Assembly: GCA_018292915.2 (NCBI GenBank)
Contig: JACVVK020000342.1
Span: forward strand, 498,501-562,500
Direction of reading: 5' to 3'
Length of the DNA: 64,000 nucleotides
Origin: Batillaria attramentaria
Taxonomy: Eukaryota > Mollusca > Gastropoda > Batillariidae
This document shows, piece by piece, positions 48,361 through 60,919 of the stretch (within the stretch, counting starts at the first letter, position 1; each line of letters opens with the position of its first letter). Position numbers and translations under genes: made by a program. The notes under the pieces are model-generated. The model did not search any database. It was not told where the DNA came from and saw nothing but the letters and a program-made list of their open reading frames with translations.

Positions 48361-48427
48361 AAAAACCCAAACTAAAACAAAACAAACAAACAAACAAACA
48401 AACAAACAAACAAACAAACAAACAAAC
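48361..48427. repeat. (AAAC)n microsatellite
   Basis: About 15 AAAC units directly after the SINE-2 copy; it may be an expansion of the SINE tail. Confidence 0.9.
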
Positions 48428-49165
48428 AGTCACGAAAACGGTCGTCATGGTCAAATGAAACACCCTTCTATCTTCGAAAGCGGCAGTTTTCCAACTCAGC
48501 GGCGTTAGGAACATGGAGACTTTAACTGTCTGGCTAAGGGTGGCTAAGAGTAAGACTTAAAAAGGAACACTGACTGCGAAAGTCATTAACTCAACACAAA
48601 ACTGGAGATCGCTGTACTGCATGTTGTCTTCTCGTTGTGCATCGTGACCTGGACCTCTTTGAAGTTGACGTCGTCCTATTCTTACAGTACCCCCCCCCCC
48701 CCAAAAAAAAAAAAAAAAAAAAAACGCTTGGAGGAGTCGATAAAACGGGACCTCTGCTCGATTCATTAATAACGCGTTTTCCACCGCGGTGCTCCGTTGT
48801 GCAGAGAAAGCAAATAAACAAGCGTGGGCACACCGTGACAGCTCGACGATCGCACCACCATCTTCTGAACCTCCTTTGGCACCTTCCCTTTTCTTTCAGC
48901 ACTCTTTCAAGTATACCTCGCGTCTGAAACAGTCGTTTTCTCTCACAGGGCGGAAGAGGCAGCAATCAAGCAGATAATGATGAAAAAGCAAAGTGGGGTC
49001 CTTTTACTGCGGACTATAACCTGTAGCTCCCCCTCCCCTCCGTATCCCCTCCTCCCCCGAAAAAAAGGGGGGGGGGATTTGCCAACATTATGTGAAACAC
49101 AACAAACGTGGAGACCGAGGGAGAGTGGTGAGCCATAGAATAAAAGAAGAAAATCTCTCAATTTC

Positions 49166-49241
<76 letters not shown>

Positions 49242-49669
49242 GCACTCGCACTGAAACTACCGCTTAACCGCGATCCAAAACCGTCATTAGCCACATTATC
49301 CGAGACGTTTTTCATGCTCGCTGGCGTGTTATACAAGGTCCGCCCTGCTTGTTCTAAATGAAGACACCGGGCCGCGGTAACAGGATTACTCCCATCATTA
49401 GCCACATCTTGGTGGTGTAAGAATGCAGTGTAATGGCATTAGGCGGCGACAGACCGAGCCGCATGAGCCGACCCCCCCCCCCCCCCCACCTCCCTAACGT
49501 TTTCACTTCGCACAGGCGCACTCATAGGGGGTCTAAGGCCCACATCATAGTCCCATTCCCAACCAAGAACAAAACACAACAACAACAAAAACCAAAACAA
49601 AATCACAGCCGTCTTCAGTCACCCATATGGTGAATATTCAGACACTAACTTAACCACCCATTCACCCCA

Positions 49670-49708
<39 letters not shown>

Positions 49709-50789
49709 GCGCGCGCGTTAGAGGAAGCTGGAATTGTTTCACGTACTTGTAATCTCCTCTGCAACCTCCCCCGCCTCTCCGCATCCCCATGCTTTGCACC
49801 CCCTTCCCACCCCCATCTACCCCAACCCCTCGAACTCACCCTCGAATCAGTTCTGGATCCGCTTCTGCTAAACAAATAATCACGAGAATACACGAGACTC
49901 CCCTCAGGCCTGACTAACCGGCGTTCTGGACAAAAGCTAATGGTAAGAATAATCCTGTTTGTTTGCTCTATGTGTCTGGTCCTTAATCCCCGAGCTCTGA
50001 CGAGCTAGTCAGTAGCAGCGCTACTCAGAGGTACATGTATAGCTATCAGACTGCGGGCAAACCGTGCCGCGACTTCATGCTAACGGTGTAGAGGGAGACG
50101 ACGATCAACACTGGCTCTGGGCAAAGCTAAACGTTTGCACACGTGGGTATAAGTACCAGTCCGGAGTGGCATGTGATGTTTCTCAGCGAGGAAAAGTGTC
50201 GTTTGTGGCCTGTGTACCGTTGGTGCTGAGTCCACGTGCTTAACTTCACTAAAGCGATATGTACTCTTGACTGGAGGCAGTAAGGGGAAAATTGCAGGTT
50301 AGGTAGGCTAAAGTGGGGAAGTCAGTCAAGTAGTTGTGTGCATACTGACTCACATTTCTTCAGTGGCGCGAAAAGTGCGGAAAAAAATCGGGGCTTCACA
50401 CTAGACGTAACTGAATCGACATTTCAACTGTTTGTACCTCAGCAAAATGCTGATGTCAACAACCACGCAAGTTTTTTTTTTTTTTTTTTTAAAGAAATCT
50501 TAATTTGGCAAAGAACACACTTCTTGTGTCCCTCTCCTAGAAGTGATAATAAGTAGCAGAAACACCCCCCCCCCTCAAAAACAAAACAAAACAAAAAACT
50601 CAAACACTAAAACAAAACAAAACAACCCCCCCCCCAAAAAAAAAACAACAAACAAACCAAAAACAACAACAAAAACCCACAAAAAACAAACAAAAACAAA
50701 ACAAAACAAAACATACCCCCCAAAAAAACAAAAACAAAACAAGCAAACAAAACCCCCCAAAACAATACCAAACAAAACATCCCCCCTCC

Positions 50790-50839
<50 letters not shown>

Positions 50840-52332
50840 TATAGTATACACATTAAATCTAGCATTACATCATTCTTATTTTCAATTCTACTTCTGGGTT
50901 TAACCCAGCACACCTCAGCTTCATGTCAGCTCTAAACAAAACCAGGAACTCAATAATAACGGCGGAGCTTCCTTCTAAATTCCACACACATTTTCACCAG
51001 CGTGCAAAACACGCTCTCCATAGTGAACGGGGCGTGCCCGTCTGCGAGCCATCACGACTGTTTTCATTGACTCGGACTGAGACAGAGTGTCGAGACGCAG
51101 TGACGGGCCCTCGAGGTCAGACTCGTGTCAGTCAGTACAAACGCGTGGACAACCGAAAAAATAAGTAGTCATAATTCCACGTCAGCTTGCGCGGAGTTAA
51201 TCGCGTAATCCGCTTCAGTGTAACGTAAGCGGGCAAAGCGATACTGCGGGTTGGCATCAATACTGAACTGCACTGATGAACCTTTGTAAGTACCGGTAAG
51301 GAAAAACAAACATATGACCGCAAAAAAAAAAAGAAAAAAAAAAGGAGAGAGAAAGAAAGAAGTGTTGAAGAACATCGCACAGCATGTGCAAATACTTCAA
51401 ATTTTTTTGTGTTTTTTTTTTTTTTTTTTACGTCCAAGCAGATATAGATCTCAGATCCTCAGATCTGGTAAAAAGAATTGCACCAGGGCGCAATTTACGC
51501 TCGTCGAACAGACCAATACAACAGAAAGCGACAAAAAAATACATGCTAAAATTCCCAACAGATGGCAACGATGCCTCCTCCTCCCCCCCCCCCCTCCCAA
51601 TCCCCCCCCCCCCCCCATCTTCCCCTTCCAGTTTAACTCAATTCCTACCACCTGAGTTTGAATGAAGAAAAAAAGTTTCAATAAAAAAAACAAAAACCAG
51701 CAACCCATAATTAATTTATATCTGCATGAATTTAAATTTGGCTTAGTCAGGAACTTAGTGGAAGTGTTGCACTTTGATTATAATTATGTTTGCTGCTATA
51801 AGAGCCGTCAAGGAACCGTTGATCTTGCCTGATTTTCGCATACAGGGCCAGAACCGAAATAAGAGTAAAACACGTGGGATACTCATGCGCGGTACGAAAA
51901 GCGTTAAATCTTCAAAGCACTAATTGCCTAGTCATTCGTGTCTAGCCGCGAAAGTTTTAAACGCTCATGCATCACACAGGATATATTACAAATGGCTTGG
52001 CTCCAAAAACAGCGAGAGCAGCCGCCAAATTGACTGTGCCGCCTCTTATCTCATAGATCAATATCTGAAACAGCTGGTTATCATTTCTATTACACACATC
52101 TCTTATCAGACGGTGACATATGTGCACTAAATTTTCGCTTGTTACCAAGCCTGTGGGGGTAAATTATTTGTGTAAATAATGAGTTCGCGGAGCTGCGCAA
52201 TAAGTTAGAAATTTCTCAGTCATTGGCTTTGTAGTTAATAAAATACCACACCCCATCCCTAAAATGGAGTATACTGTACTTACAGCACACAACGAGTCTA
52301 TATTAATTATATTCTTCTTATTATTTTAAAAT

Positions 52333-52333
<1 letters not shown>
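48428..52333. other. unannotated stretch with many simple repeats
   Basis: Poly-C/poly-A lies at 48,690-48,724, (CA)n at 49,170-49,239 and 49,678-49,706, AAAC-rich sequence at 50,577-50,760, (GA)n at 50,791-50,836 and C-rich sequence at 51,571-51,620. No gene recognised. Confidence 0.5.
51715..51910 (-). repeat. dispersed repeat R3, copy 3
   Basis: On the minus strand it reads through cgtaccgcgcatgagtatcc, ggccctgtatgcgaaaatca, ccttgacggctc, gcagcaaacataattataat and gccaaatttaaattcat. It joins blocks seen separately in the copies at 28.6 and 36.8 kb, so it is the most complete copy. Confidence 0.8.

Positions 52334-52370
<37 letters not shown>
52334..52370. repeat. (GA)n microsatellite
   Basis: About 37 bp of GA repeats. 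Confidence 0.97.
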
Positions 52371-52373
<3 letters not shown>

Positions 52374-52561
52374 CAAAAAACGATTCCAATATTCATTGTC
52401 ACGGACATATTTCACATGGACATATAACAAACTTTGACAGGTGCAGTTTTGTGTTTAAGCAAACACGTGTAACCACAGTGGGAAAAAAAGGAAAAAGAAA
52501 TAAAATGAAAACACTCGAAACAAACAAGAAGAAGAAAGAAACTATGCCAACACCTACTCAC

Positions 52562-52716
52562 CATCTCAAACTGAAGACACTGAATTTCTTCCTGTATGTT
52601 ATCCCAAGAAAACACAGTTTCGCTGACATTTAGTTCAGCGGTAACCTCAACGAGGCAATGTCTGATTCCTTCACACATGTTGTACCCCACCCTAAAACTT
52701 CGACGAACTATGACAA
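52562..52716 (-). CDS. candidate internal coding exon, protein not recognised
   Basis: On the minus strand an acceptor (gaaatttcag before 52,716) and a good donor (GAGATG|GTGAGTAGG, intron from 52,561) bound 155 nt: two leftover bases, then 51 codons open in one frame. The peptide starts VIVRRSFRVGYN and ends IQEEIQCLQFEM. It has mixed composition and no low-complexity bias. The frame meets a TGA just upstream of the acceptor, which fits an internal exon. The incoming phase needs a preceding exon with one spare base, so it cannot splice directly to 56,597-56,728. Its outgoing phase 0 would suit the exon at 1,532-1,746. The acceptor's pyrimidine tract is only moderate and there is no homology support, so it may be chance. 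Confidence 0.3.
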
Positions 52717-52945
52717 CTGAAATTTCACATCACACTGAGGAGGAGTACGGTGACAGCGTCGCTGGCGGTCAAAACACAAATGACTGGAGTCATATCAACA
52801 GCACAAAGTATTATCATGCAAGTTTGTACCAACTAAACTTCACATCACGCCGTGGAGGAATGTGAGGACTGCACTGCGTCCGTGGTCAAAACACAAATGA
52901 CTGAGTCGAATCAACAGCACAAAGTGCATGCATGTATTGTCCTCG
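52717..52945. repeat. two-unit tandem repeat, about 118 bp
   Basis: Units share ttcacatcac near 52,722 and 52,839, and the block gtcaaaacacaaatgactg with tcaacagcacaaagt. Confidence 0.85.
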
Positions 52946-54500
52946 CTTTTTTTTTTTTTTTTTTTTTTAAACAAGGAGTGGTGCTGGCAGCAGTGGCTCG
53001 TATCTACAGGTGCCCGACCTGATGTCAGTGCCCGCTCAACAATGATACGACAAGGGTCGGTTTCCCTTTGCTACTTAACGCCACTTAATTAGCAAGCAAC
53101 AACTCTCGACATCTTGTTCCGTAGTAGGGCTTGCAAGATCGCGTCCCCTTTCTTTCGTCTCTCTTAGTTTCTTTCTCGGTTCTCTCAAACGACTTTTGCT
53201 CTTTGTGCTGAACAAAGGCAATTTCGGAAGGATTTACTTACAAATTGCCGACTGGATAAAATTTATCTCGGTAAACTGACCAGGTCCGTGATCGATTTTT
53301 GTTGTTGTTGTTGTATCGCCAGTTTTCTTAAACGATGTCTGCTCTTTGTTGAAGAATGGAGATCGAATTGAGACCCGCGGGATGGCCGGGTGGCTGAAAT
53401 GTCTGGGTAAACTGCCTAAGTCTGTCTGGAAGAGTCAGTGTTCATCAGTCCATCAGTCCAAATAAGGACGCATATGCCTGCGCAGTAAACACTTGGGTAT
53501 ATCTCTACACTCCAGTCACTTGGAAATTTAAATAAAAATACACAGTGTGGCGGATTCAGTCTGGATGTTAATACAAAGCCGACGCCACTTAAACCGGCAT
53601 TTCAATTCTCCCCACCAATCAGATCAGATGTACCGGTTTGGTGTGAAAACTCAGCGAATGCTATGACACCCGAAAACTCAACCGCCTGTGGTGCAGTGTT
53701 GCTGCTCGGATGCTCGCCCAGACAGATATAAATTGAAACTGGATCGTCATTTCTTGCTTCGTTTGTCGCGTGGCTGCGTGGGTAGAGTATAGGTGAAAGG
53801 GCAAACGTGTGTTGTGTGTGTGTCTGAACAGCAAATAATTGTCGTTTACGGATCCGGGACCTTTGGTGTATGAAACACTCTGAAAGGGCACCGCCCGCTT
53901 ACAACCTGTTTCCTTAACATATACACGCCTCTGTATCACACCTTTACCTGCTCCCACACACCCAGCCCTTTAGCTAGACACCCCGCGGTTCCTTACTGTG
54001 AGTGGGTCAAGAAAACACACACAGAGAAGGGGGAAGCATGCCAGGAAACTGGGTGCAGCCGAGCGCACTTTGAATGCACTTACAGGTTTAACTGTTTAAA
54101 CACTGCCCACTGGTCCCCCACACCTTCTCCGCTTGGCAAGCGTATCAAACTTGACTGAATAAAACGGTTTGAACGGAAAACTTTCAATACTCAGCGCCGA
54201 TGCACTCCTCCCCAACACAATACAATACAGCCTCTCAGCGGTGGGATCATAAACGCGGCTTTTAGAAATGCAAAACTGAAGACAGCGACGCGGGAACGGA
54301 ATCTATTACGCGGCTTACGGCCGTGTCGTCTGTCATACAAATCATTTGCCTGTCAAAGGATTTTTTTCTGCTCCACACAAGGTGTGGGAGGTATGCTGTC
54401 TGGTGATACATTAATGTGGGATTGACTGCGATACATTCAGACGCTTACGCAAGGCCGCCATGTCACGCATACCTTTTTCTTCATTTTTTTTTTTTTAACC
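52946..54500. other. unannotated stretch
   Basis: Poly-T lies at 52,949-52,968. A weak A-box-like sequence near 53,390 (ggccgggtggctgaaatg) has no B box. No gene recognised. Confidence 0.45.
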
Positions 54501-55905
54501 GTATTTTCAAGGGCAAGCCTACTACTCCAAGTCACAGCGCGTAGGCAGGGTAGAGTGAGTGCAGTCCATATCGGCTGAGAAAGAAACTGGGACAAACTTA
54601 GTAACATGCCACACTGTACGTCTTTATTTACTTATTTTAAAATAATATAACTGTGTTTTCAAGGGCAAGTCTAGCAGCTACCTCTTCACAGCGCGTACGC
54701 AGGGTAGGCGGAGTACATGTCATAAGATCAGTTGAGACAGGGTGGCGGGTGGGTGTTTGGAAGTTTAAAGCTGAGTTTAACAGTCCATATCGGCTGAGAA
54801 AGAAATTGGGACAAAATTAGCAACATGCCACACATGTCATTATTTACTTATTTAAAAAAAAAGTATAACTATGTATTCAAGGGCAAGTCTACCAGCTACT
54901 TCTTCACAGCGCGTACGCAAGGTAGGCGGATCACAGATCATAAGATCAGCTGAGACAGGGTGGCGGGTTGGGTATTTGGGAGTTTAAAGCCGAGTTTAAC
55001 AGTTCATATTGGCTGAGAAAGAAATTGGGACAAACTTAGTAACATGTCACATATGCCTTTATTTACTTATTTCCAAAAAATATAGCTACGTATTCAAGGG
55101 CAAGTCCACCAGCTACTTCTTCAGTCACAGCGCGTAGGCGGAGTACAGGTCGGAAGATCAGCTGAGAGAGGGCGGCGGGAGGGGTTTGGGAGACAGAAAC
55201 TGGGACAACCTTAGTGACATGGCGCATATAAGCCATATATGCCCTTACTTATTTTTTTAACAACAACATTTTCAATATGCCTTTATTTACTTGTTTTTAT
55301 TTTTTAAAAATCTCATTTTCAAGGGCAGTCCTACTCAACACTTCTTTCCAGCACGTACGCAGGCAGAGTGCAGGTCATAATATCAGCTGAGAAAGAAAGT
55401 GGGACGAACTTACTTATTTTGTAACATGCCATATATGCCTTTACTTATTTTTAAAAAAACAAAAAACAAACAACTGTTTTTTTTTTCAAGGGCAAGGCTA
55501 CCCGAGCCATTTCTTTACAGCGCGTAGGCAGGGTCGACGGAGTACAGGCCATAATTTCAGCTGAGGCATATATTGGGACAACCTTAGTGACATGGCGCAT
55601 ATATGCCCTTATTTATCAATTTTTTTTAATAACAGCATTTTCAAGGCCGGGGCAAACTTGAAGCTACTTCTTCACAGCGCGTAGGCACCTCCTCGTACCG
55701 GCCAGGGCTCTCTGACAGAGCGCAGGTCATAAACAATCAGCTTAGCAAGAAACTGTGAACAATTCAGATACATGTAGTAACACAGCGCATACGCCATTGT
55801 TTACTTTTTTCATTATCGCATTTTCAAGGGCAGTCCTACTGAGTACTTCTTCACAGCGCGTAGGCAGGCAGAGTGCAATGCAGGTTATAATATCAGCTGA
55901 GAAAG
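54501..55905. repeat. eight-unit tandem array, about 150-225 bp
   Basis: Units begin with TTTTCAAGGGCAAG-like sequence near 54,505, 54,657, 54,875, 55,091, 55,317, 55,484, 55,638 and 55,820. They share ttcacagcgcgtacgcaggg, gatcagctgaga, aagaaattgggacaa and an AT-rich tatttacttattt. Units two and three also carry a 28-bp block like the SINE-1 tail (gggtgggtgtttgg, then agtttaaag). Confidence 0.9.
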
Positions 55906-56596
55906 AACTTGAATTGGGACGAACTTCGTGACTCGGTCTATCTCTATTGACTTGCAGATTGCGTATCGCTGTACTTAGACGGAGTGAGCGTAACCTAGAG
56001 CGCGACTTTAAGGACTGATAACACTGGTACTTGAACTCTATTTTCAGCTTCAATGTTTTCCGGAAAGGAGCAACGAGAACTACGAGGTAAGAGATCTGTA
56101 CATGTTTAACTATTATGCCGGAAAGGAACTAGCTATAATCTGGAAAAACAGCCGCAGCTGTCCAGGGGTTATCACCAACAAGTTGCAGCAAAAAAACCGT
56201 ATTATTTCCGCCAGTGGTATAGTAGGCAGTAACCGCACGTTTAGGAACACTTAAGACTGCGGCCGGAACCGCTAACAAAGCCAGAAACAAAAGACCCTCG
56301 CCTACTCCTGACACAGAGTAAGAACTGTTGCATTGCCGCACTGTTGTAACGATTGGAAACGAATTGCTGTCTATAGTTTTGACCGTCTCCTATTTACAAC
56401 TCTGTGGCGTAGTTTGGCATAAGCGATGGCTGGTTCAGTTGTACACTGATATCAGTAACTCAGTGGAAACAACAATGTTACCCTTTAGCGCGTTGGCCCC
56501 TGAAACCGTCAGTGAAAGACAACTTGACATGAACATTCATCAAACACTGTGACAACGACAACAGTAAACAACTGGCAAGAAGAAGAAGAAACTTAC
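55906..56596. other. presumed intron, unannotated
   Basis: A minus-strand frame at 56,129-56,341 has a hydrophobic stretch (GLLFLALLAVPAAVLSV), but no methionine codon start or splice support. A plus-strand GAG|GTAAGA site near 56,082 follows an AG at about 56,047; the 35-bp piece between is too short to judge. Confidence 0.4.
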
Positions 56597-56728
56597 CTTG
56601 ACATAGCTCGATCGCTCCTTCTCCTGTGTGGTCATCCTGGTGTCCACAGAGTTTTGTGGCTGGTTTACAAGTTTCTCCATGGTTGTCGTCTGCCGCGGTT
56701 TTTCCATGCACACCGCACATCAGACACC
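56597..56728 (-). CDS. candidate first coding exon of a minus-strand gene
   Basis: Minus strand: a pyrimidine/G-rich acceptor (gtttttgctgtgtgcgtgtgcag, last 20 nt before 56,728) and a perfect donor, GTCAAG|GTAAGT, with the intron starting at 56,596. The frame opens with ATG at 56,707 and has an in-frame TGA just upstream within the same exon, so this ATG, or in-frame ATGs at 56,680 and 56,635, would start translation. The second ATG has a good context (gacaaccATGG). From 56,707 the exon gives exactly 37 codons, ending TTQEKERSSYVK, phase 0. The peptide is polar and charged, with no signal peptide. I do not recognise it. The longer overlapping frame at 56,478-56,930 ignores both splice sites and is less likely. 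Confidence 0.5.
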
Positions 56729-57362
56729 CTGCACACGCACACAGCAAAAACCAGGGTACTGTCACAGTCCAACGGGTATTGTCAGTCACCAACCAGCAGT
56801 CCCCCCTGCACTGACACGGCCGCAGCGAGACAGGTGACAACCAGCCAGTAAAGGCTTTTGGGGGTAGTCTACGATAGATGGGTAACGTAACGTACGCTGT
56901 GTTCAAATTCACTTCCTCAACGCCTGGCAAAGAGGAGGTGGCGAAATGGGGAACTCAAACACTGACGGTCGACTGACTGACACACGGCGCAAGACAAATC
57001 CCAAAAGCAAAGAGGACGTACACCTCCCATCGTTTAAACCCCCCCTAGGTAAAGAAAGACCTCTCTAATAGGTACGCGTACACGCTGAACAGAAAGGGTA
57101 GGGAAAGAGGAAAACCTCGCCCCGTCAGCCCGCCGCTGTTCCTCCTTTAGCTGTTAGCTGTAGTGTAAAGCCAGCCGATTCAAGCTCTGTGCACAAGCCA
57201 GAACCTCTCTCTATAGAGAGAATAAAGCAGCAATAAAGGTCCATCTAGTTGGGAACAGCACCTCGGTAGCAGCACAACACCCACCGGCCAGACCTGATAG
57301 ATAATCCGATCAGACACGCGAATAACTGTCTTGTCGAGTTCATCACTCTACCTGCGTCTTAC

Positions 57363-57420
57363 CTGGCTGGGGGGCATGGGAGTCAGTGATGCTGGATGGA
57401 AGAGGGAAGAAGGGAGGGAG
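57363..57420 (-). other. possible 5'-UTR exon end
   Basis: A minus-strand CAGCCAG|GTAAGA site at 57,363/57,362 lies about 630 bp upstream of the start-codon exon. Joining them gives only a short upstream ORF before the main frame, which fits a non-coding leader exon. The 5' end is not defined; no TATA box is seen and the upper border given is arbitrary. Confidence 0.25.
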
Positions 57421-57964
57421 GTTGCGGGGGTTGGGGACTGAGTAAGGGGGAGGGAAGGGGGGGGGGGTGCATGCAGCAGACACTTTGGCAAAAGAAGAGG
57501 CTGTAAGCCAGAAGGAGGGGTGGGGGAGGGGGGCGTTGTTGATGCATAAGAGGAGGTGAGAGGTCTTTGGTGTTTAAAAGAAATGTGCGATTACGTGCCT
57601 GACGGTCAATTAGTCACGGTATGAGTGTGGTTGTGCTTACCGAGTGGCAGTTCGCGATGTCTCACGGCTACCGATCACCTTGGTTAGTCCGCTCCGTTGC
57701 TAACGTAGTTCGTTGTGTTTGTCACACGGCCCAGTTCACATGGTCAACACTAGGTACTCGCCTTTCTACTGCGATGACCTCAACGAAAACCACACTGCCC
57801 CCCCCCCCCCCACCACTAACATATGAAAACAAAATCCATCATAAAATTTAAAATGCTGACTATCGGGCTGTACAGATTATGGGTTACATGCATACGATAG
57901 GTCAGTCTACATTTAAAGTGTATACCATATGCCCTGAGGTTAGTTATTTAGTTAAATCAGTTTA
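57421..57964. other. unannotated stretch, possible promoter side
   Basis: G-rich tracts lie at 57,414-57,470 and 57,516-57,533. If the exon model is right, the promoter would be here, but no specific element can be named. Confidence 0.3.
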
Positions 57965-58280
57965 GGGCCGGTGTAAAAGGCCGGAGTATACCCCTGGCTA
58001 CTTTATACCCTCGGGTATAAAATAGCCTAGGCCGGTTAAACCCCCTGGGTATAGATCAGCCCAGGCCGGATTCAAAGTACACCCCGGGGTATAGTCTGGG
58101 CTAGGCCAGTTTATACGGGGGATAGTCTGGGCTAGGCCAGTTTATACGGGGGAATAGTCTGGGCTAGGCCAGTTTATACGGGGGGACAGTCTGGGCTAGG
58201 AAAGTTTATACGGGGGGATAGTCTGGGCTAGGCCAGTTTATACGGGGGTATACTCCAGGCGGGGTATAATCTGGACTGCT
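57965..58280. repeat. minisatellite, about 32-34 bp units
   Basis: From about 58,088 to 58,256 there are five close copies of tagtctgggctaggccagtt followed by TATACGGGGG with 1-3 extra bases. Diverged units (taggccggttaaacccc, cccaggccgg) extend left to about 57,965 and right to about 58,280. Each unit pairs a GGCC core with a TATAC step. Confidence 0.93.
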
Positions 58281-60750
58281 ACACCAGTGTAACGCCGCAC
58301 AAGCAACACAGATTATTTCACGGTTAATCAAGGTCCTTCTTCGCCAGACTAAAATAAAACGAAGACAATAAAACAAGGCGTAAATGTATATATATAATTA
58401 TAAAAAAATCTGTCCGGGCTAAATAATAAACGCGTTTCACTTCTTTGTACATCGAACATATCATGTCTAGGTCATACGCCCTTCATCATTAGCTTGCTTT
58501 ACGTCCTATGGCTTTTGGCCCTTAAGGACAAGTTGTTCCTGGCGTGTGTCGCCATACGCCCAGAGGACGTCATCCTCAATATACTGAGGACTGAACAGTA
58601 TTACGCAGCTGTCTCAGTCAGTGTACCAACACGCACGTTCACAAAACTTGCTTCTTTTTTTTTAAACTTCAAAACTTACGTGGTATGCTTTTCAAGTTTT
58701 CCCTAGCGAACACTGACGCAGGTGGACTGTCTTTGTTTTCAACCTGATCATGTCACGATATATGGCCACACAGCGAGGAGATCCAATCAGCAAGGTGATC
58801 TGCCGCTCACATTGCGCACATGTAGGCTATGCACAACACAGACTCGACCAATATAAAATGCCTCGGCTTGCTTGACGTTGCACAGGCAAATTCAAGTCAT
58901 AACGCTGCTGTTGTTGTCATTCGTCACGCAAATACTGACGCACAGACGCTACACCATAATACATGCGTCCTGAGACCGTCTACCGAGCGATGACTACAAG
59001 AGAAATCCCAGTGGGCATGGTGTACTTGTACAGCAGACGACTAGAGAGACTAGTGCGGGAGGGATACCCAGCGGGCAGCCTGGTGTAGCCTGGCACATAC
59101 GGTGCTGGCAACCTATCTATCATAGTAAAATTCAACAGCTCGCCTCTTCCACCTAGGTGGGCCCCCCGATTTCTCCCAGATAGTGTTCTTCTCTCGCAGG
59201 TGTGCGCCAGGTAAATAGTTGAGAGAATCGAGACTGGATACCGCTACACCGGCCTCTGGCGGCTGGTCATTCATCTCCCATGGGCCCTTGACTGGTGTTT
59301 AGAAAACATTCCCGGCCACTAATTCAGTGTCGGCCGAGGAATCACCGAGTGTCTTTAATCTGGCGTTCAGGTATGGAGCCCCCTTCTCCTCCCCCTCCTC
59401 CCTCGTGTCAAGGCTGTCCCCCGGCGTCGGCCAGCCAATTTGGGTACACGTACCGCATTGAAATAGGTTTTATCTGTACTGGCAAGGATAGCGTACTAAC
59501 GGCCAGACTTGCTGATTGGTTTAATACCAATAGGTAAAGACGGGCGCATTTTTATTTTATGCAGTATTTAGTATGCGTGTGAGATAATAAAATCAGTAAT
59601 TATGTGACTGGCTGCTACATTATATTTAAGTGGCAAACTACCTTTTCAAGCGAACCAGTTTCGAAACGACTGAATAAGTGCATATGAAACACAATATATG
59701 CAACAAATATTCAACCTGAACTTCTAAACAAACTTTTAAAAAGCCTAAATTTTTAAACCTCACAAAATAGTAATAAATAAAATGTCCACCACACGAATGT
59801 TCAAGTGCAGTTTCAAAGCTAGTAAGAAGCTTTTTAATCCAGGTCTTGCATGATAACGCGCAGTGCCCACCAACGTATATCAGGCTATTCTGAAGTCAGG
59901 TGTGCTAAGAAAAATAATTTTAAAAAATATGGCATGAAGTGACGCTTTGGCTGTGGCAAAATGGTCCCCTGGAGTGCAGGAATGCAGACATCGAGAACAA
60001 AAGCTGCAGAAAAGGATTAAGGAACCTTCTGATTGCTTTATTTATTCCAAGATAAAGGTATCCGCGTGGTATAATACAAAAAATAAAATGAACCGTGCCT
60101 TGGGGGTATTTCTTGAATGCCAATACTTGAGATGGGTGAAATAACTTTGGAAAAACCCACCCACCGACAGCAGTGGAACCTGTCTTTATCACGTACTGAC
60201 GTGACGGCTGTAGATTTATTGCCGAGTAAGCGGATTGTTCGTAAAAATTACGGTTCCACGTTAATACCTGTTGTACGATAAAAGACACGGACACTAAAGC
60301 CGTTGTTTTACGAGCAGCTTGTCACGTGCACACAATGCGAAACCGCCGCCTTACTGACTTCCATGACGGTGCGCTATGCCAGCGCTGCGCTGCGCTGCAT
60401 GTACACTGCTCCGCCGCGAAGGGTAACTCCCTATGCTCAGATTCGTATCGTCAATGTATGGATTGTGTAAACATTGCAAACACTTGATGTACCCTGTGGC
60501 TGTTCCTCTGTGTAATGCAAATAAACCTTCAACCCTCACTCACAAAGAAAGCTGGCAACGTCAAGTGTACATATCGCCGCACCAGCTGATGCAACTTCAC
60601 TGAGCAGAGTGGACCAGCCGTCAGTGATGATGACACGACAAATTACAAACGAAACTTGAACCGGCAAAAACACCATAACCCATACTGTGCTCAGTGTATG
60701 AACAATTTTGCATGCTTTACTGTGCCGTGTGGACATTACTGTTGGGTTTA
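58281..60750. other. unannotated stretch
   Basis: Short AT-rich tracts only. Open frames at 58,494 (+), 59,295 (+) and 59,920 (-) show no domains or convincing splice sites. Confidence 0.45.
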
Positions 60751-60785
60751 AGTGTGTGTGTGTGTGTGTCAGTGTGTGTGTGCCG

Positions 60786-60842
<57 letters not shown>

Positions 60843-60874
60843 TGACGGTGTGTGTGTGTGTGTGTGTGTGCCGT

Positions 60875-60919
<45 letters not shown>
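60751..60919. repeat. long interrupted (TG)n then (GA)n
   Basis: TG repeats broken by CAG, CCGGAG, GAC and CCG steps, ending in about 20 bp of GA. Confidence 0.97.

Noticed and set aside
53385..53430. A-box-like sequence suggesting a tRNA or SINE head
   Set aside because: No B box and no cloverleaf could be drawn.
54501..55905. CRISPR-like regular repeats
   Set aside because: Units vary in length and there are no short identical repeats with unique spacers; the genome is eukaryotic and this is an ordinary tandem array.
56478..56930. Minus-strand frame of 150 codons
   Set aside because: It runs through a strong acceptor and a perfect donor in another frame, so the short exon model at 56,597-56,728 is preferred.
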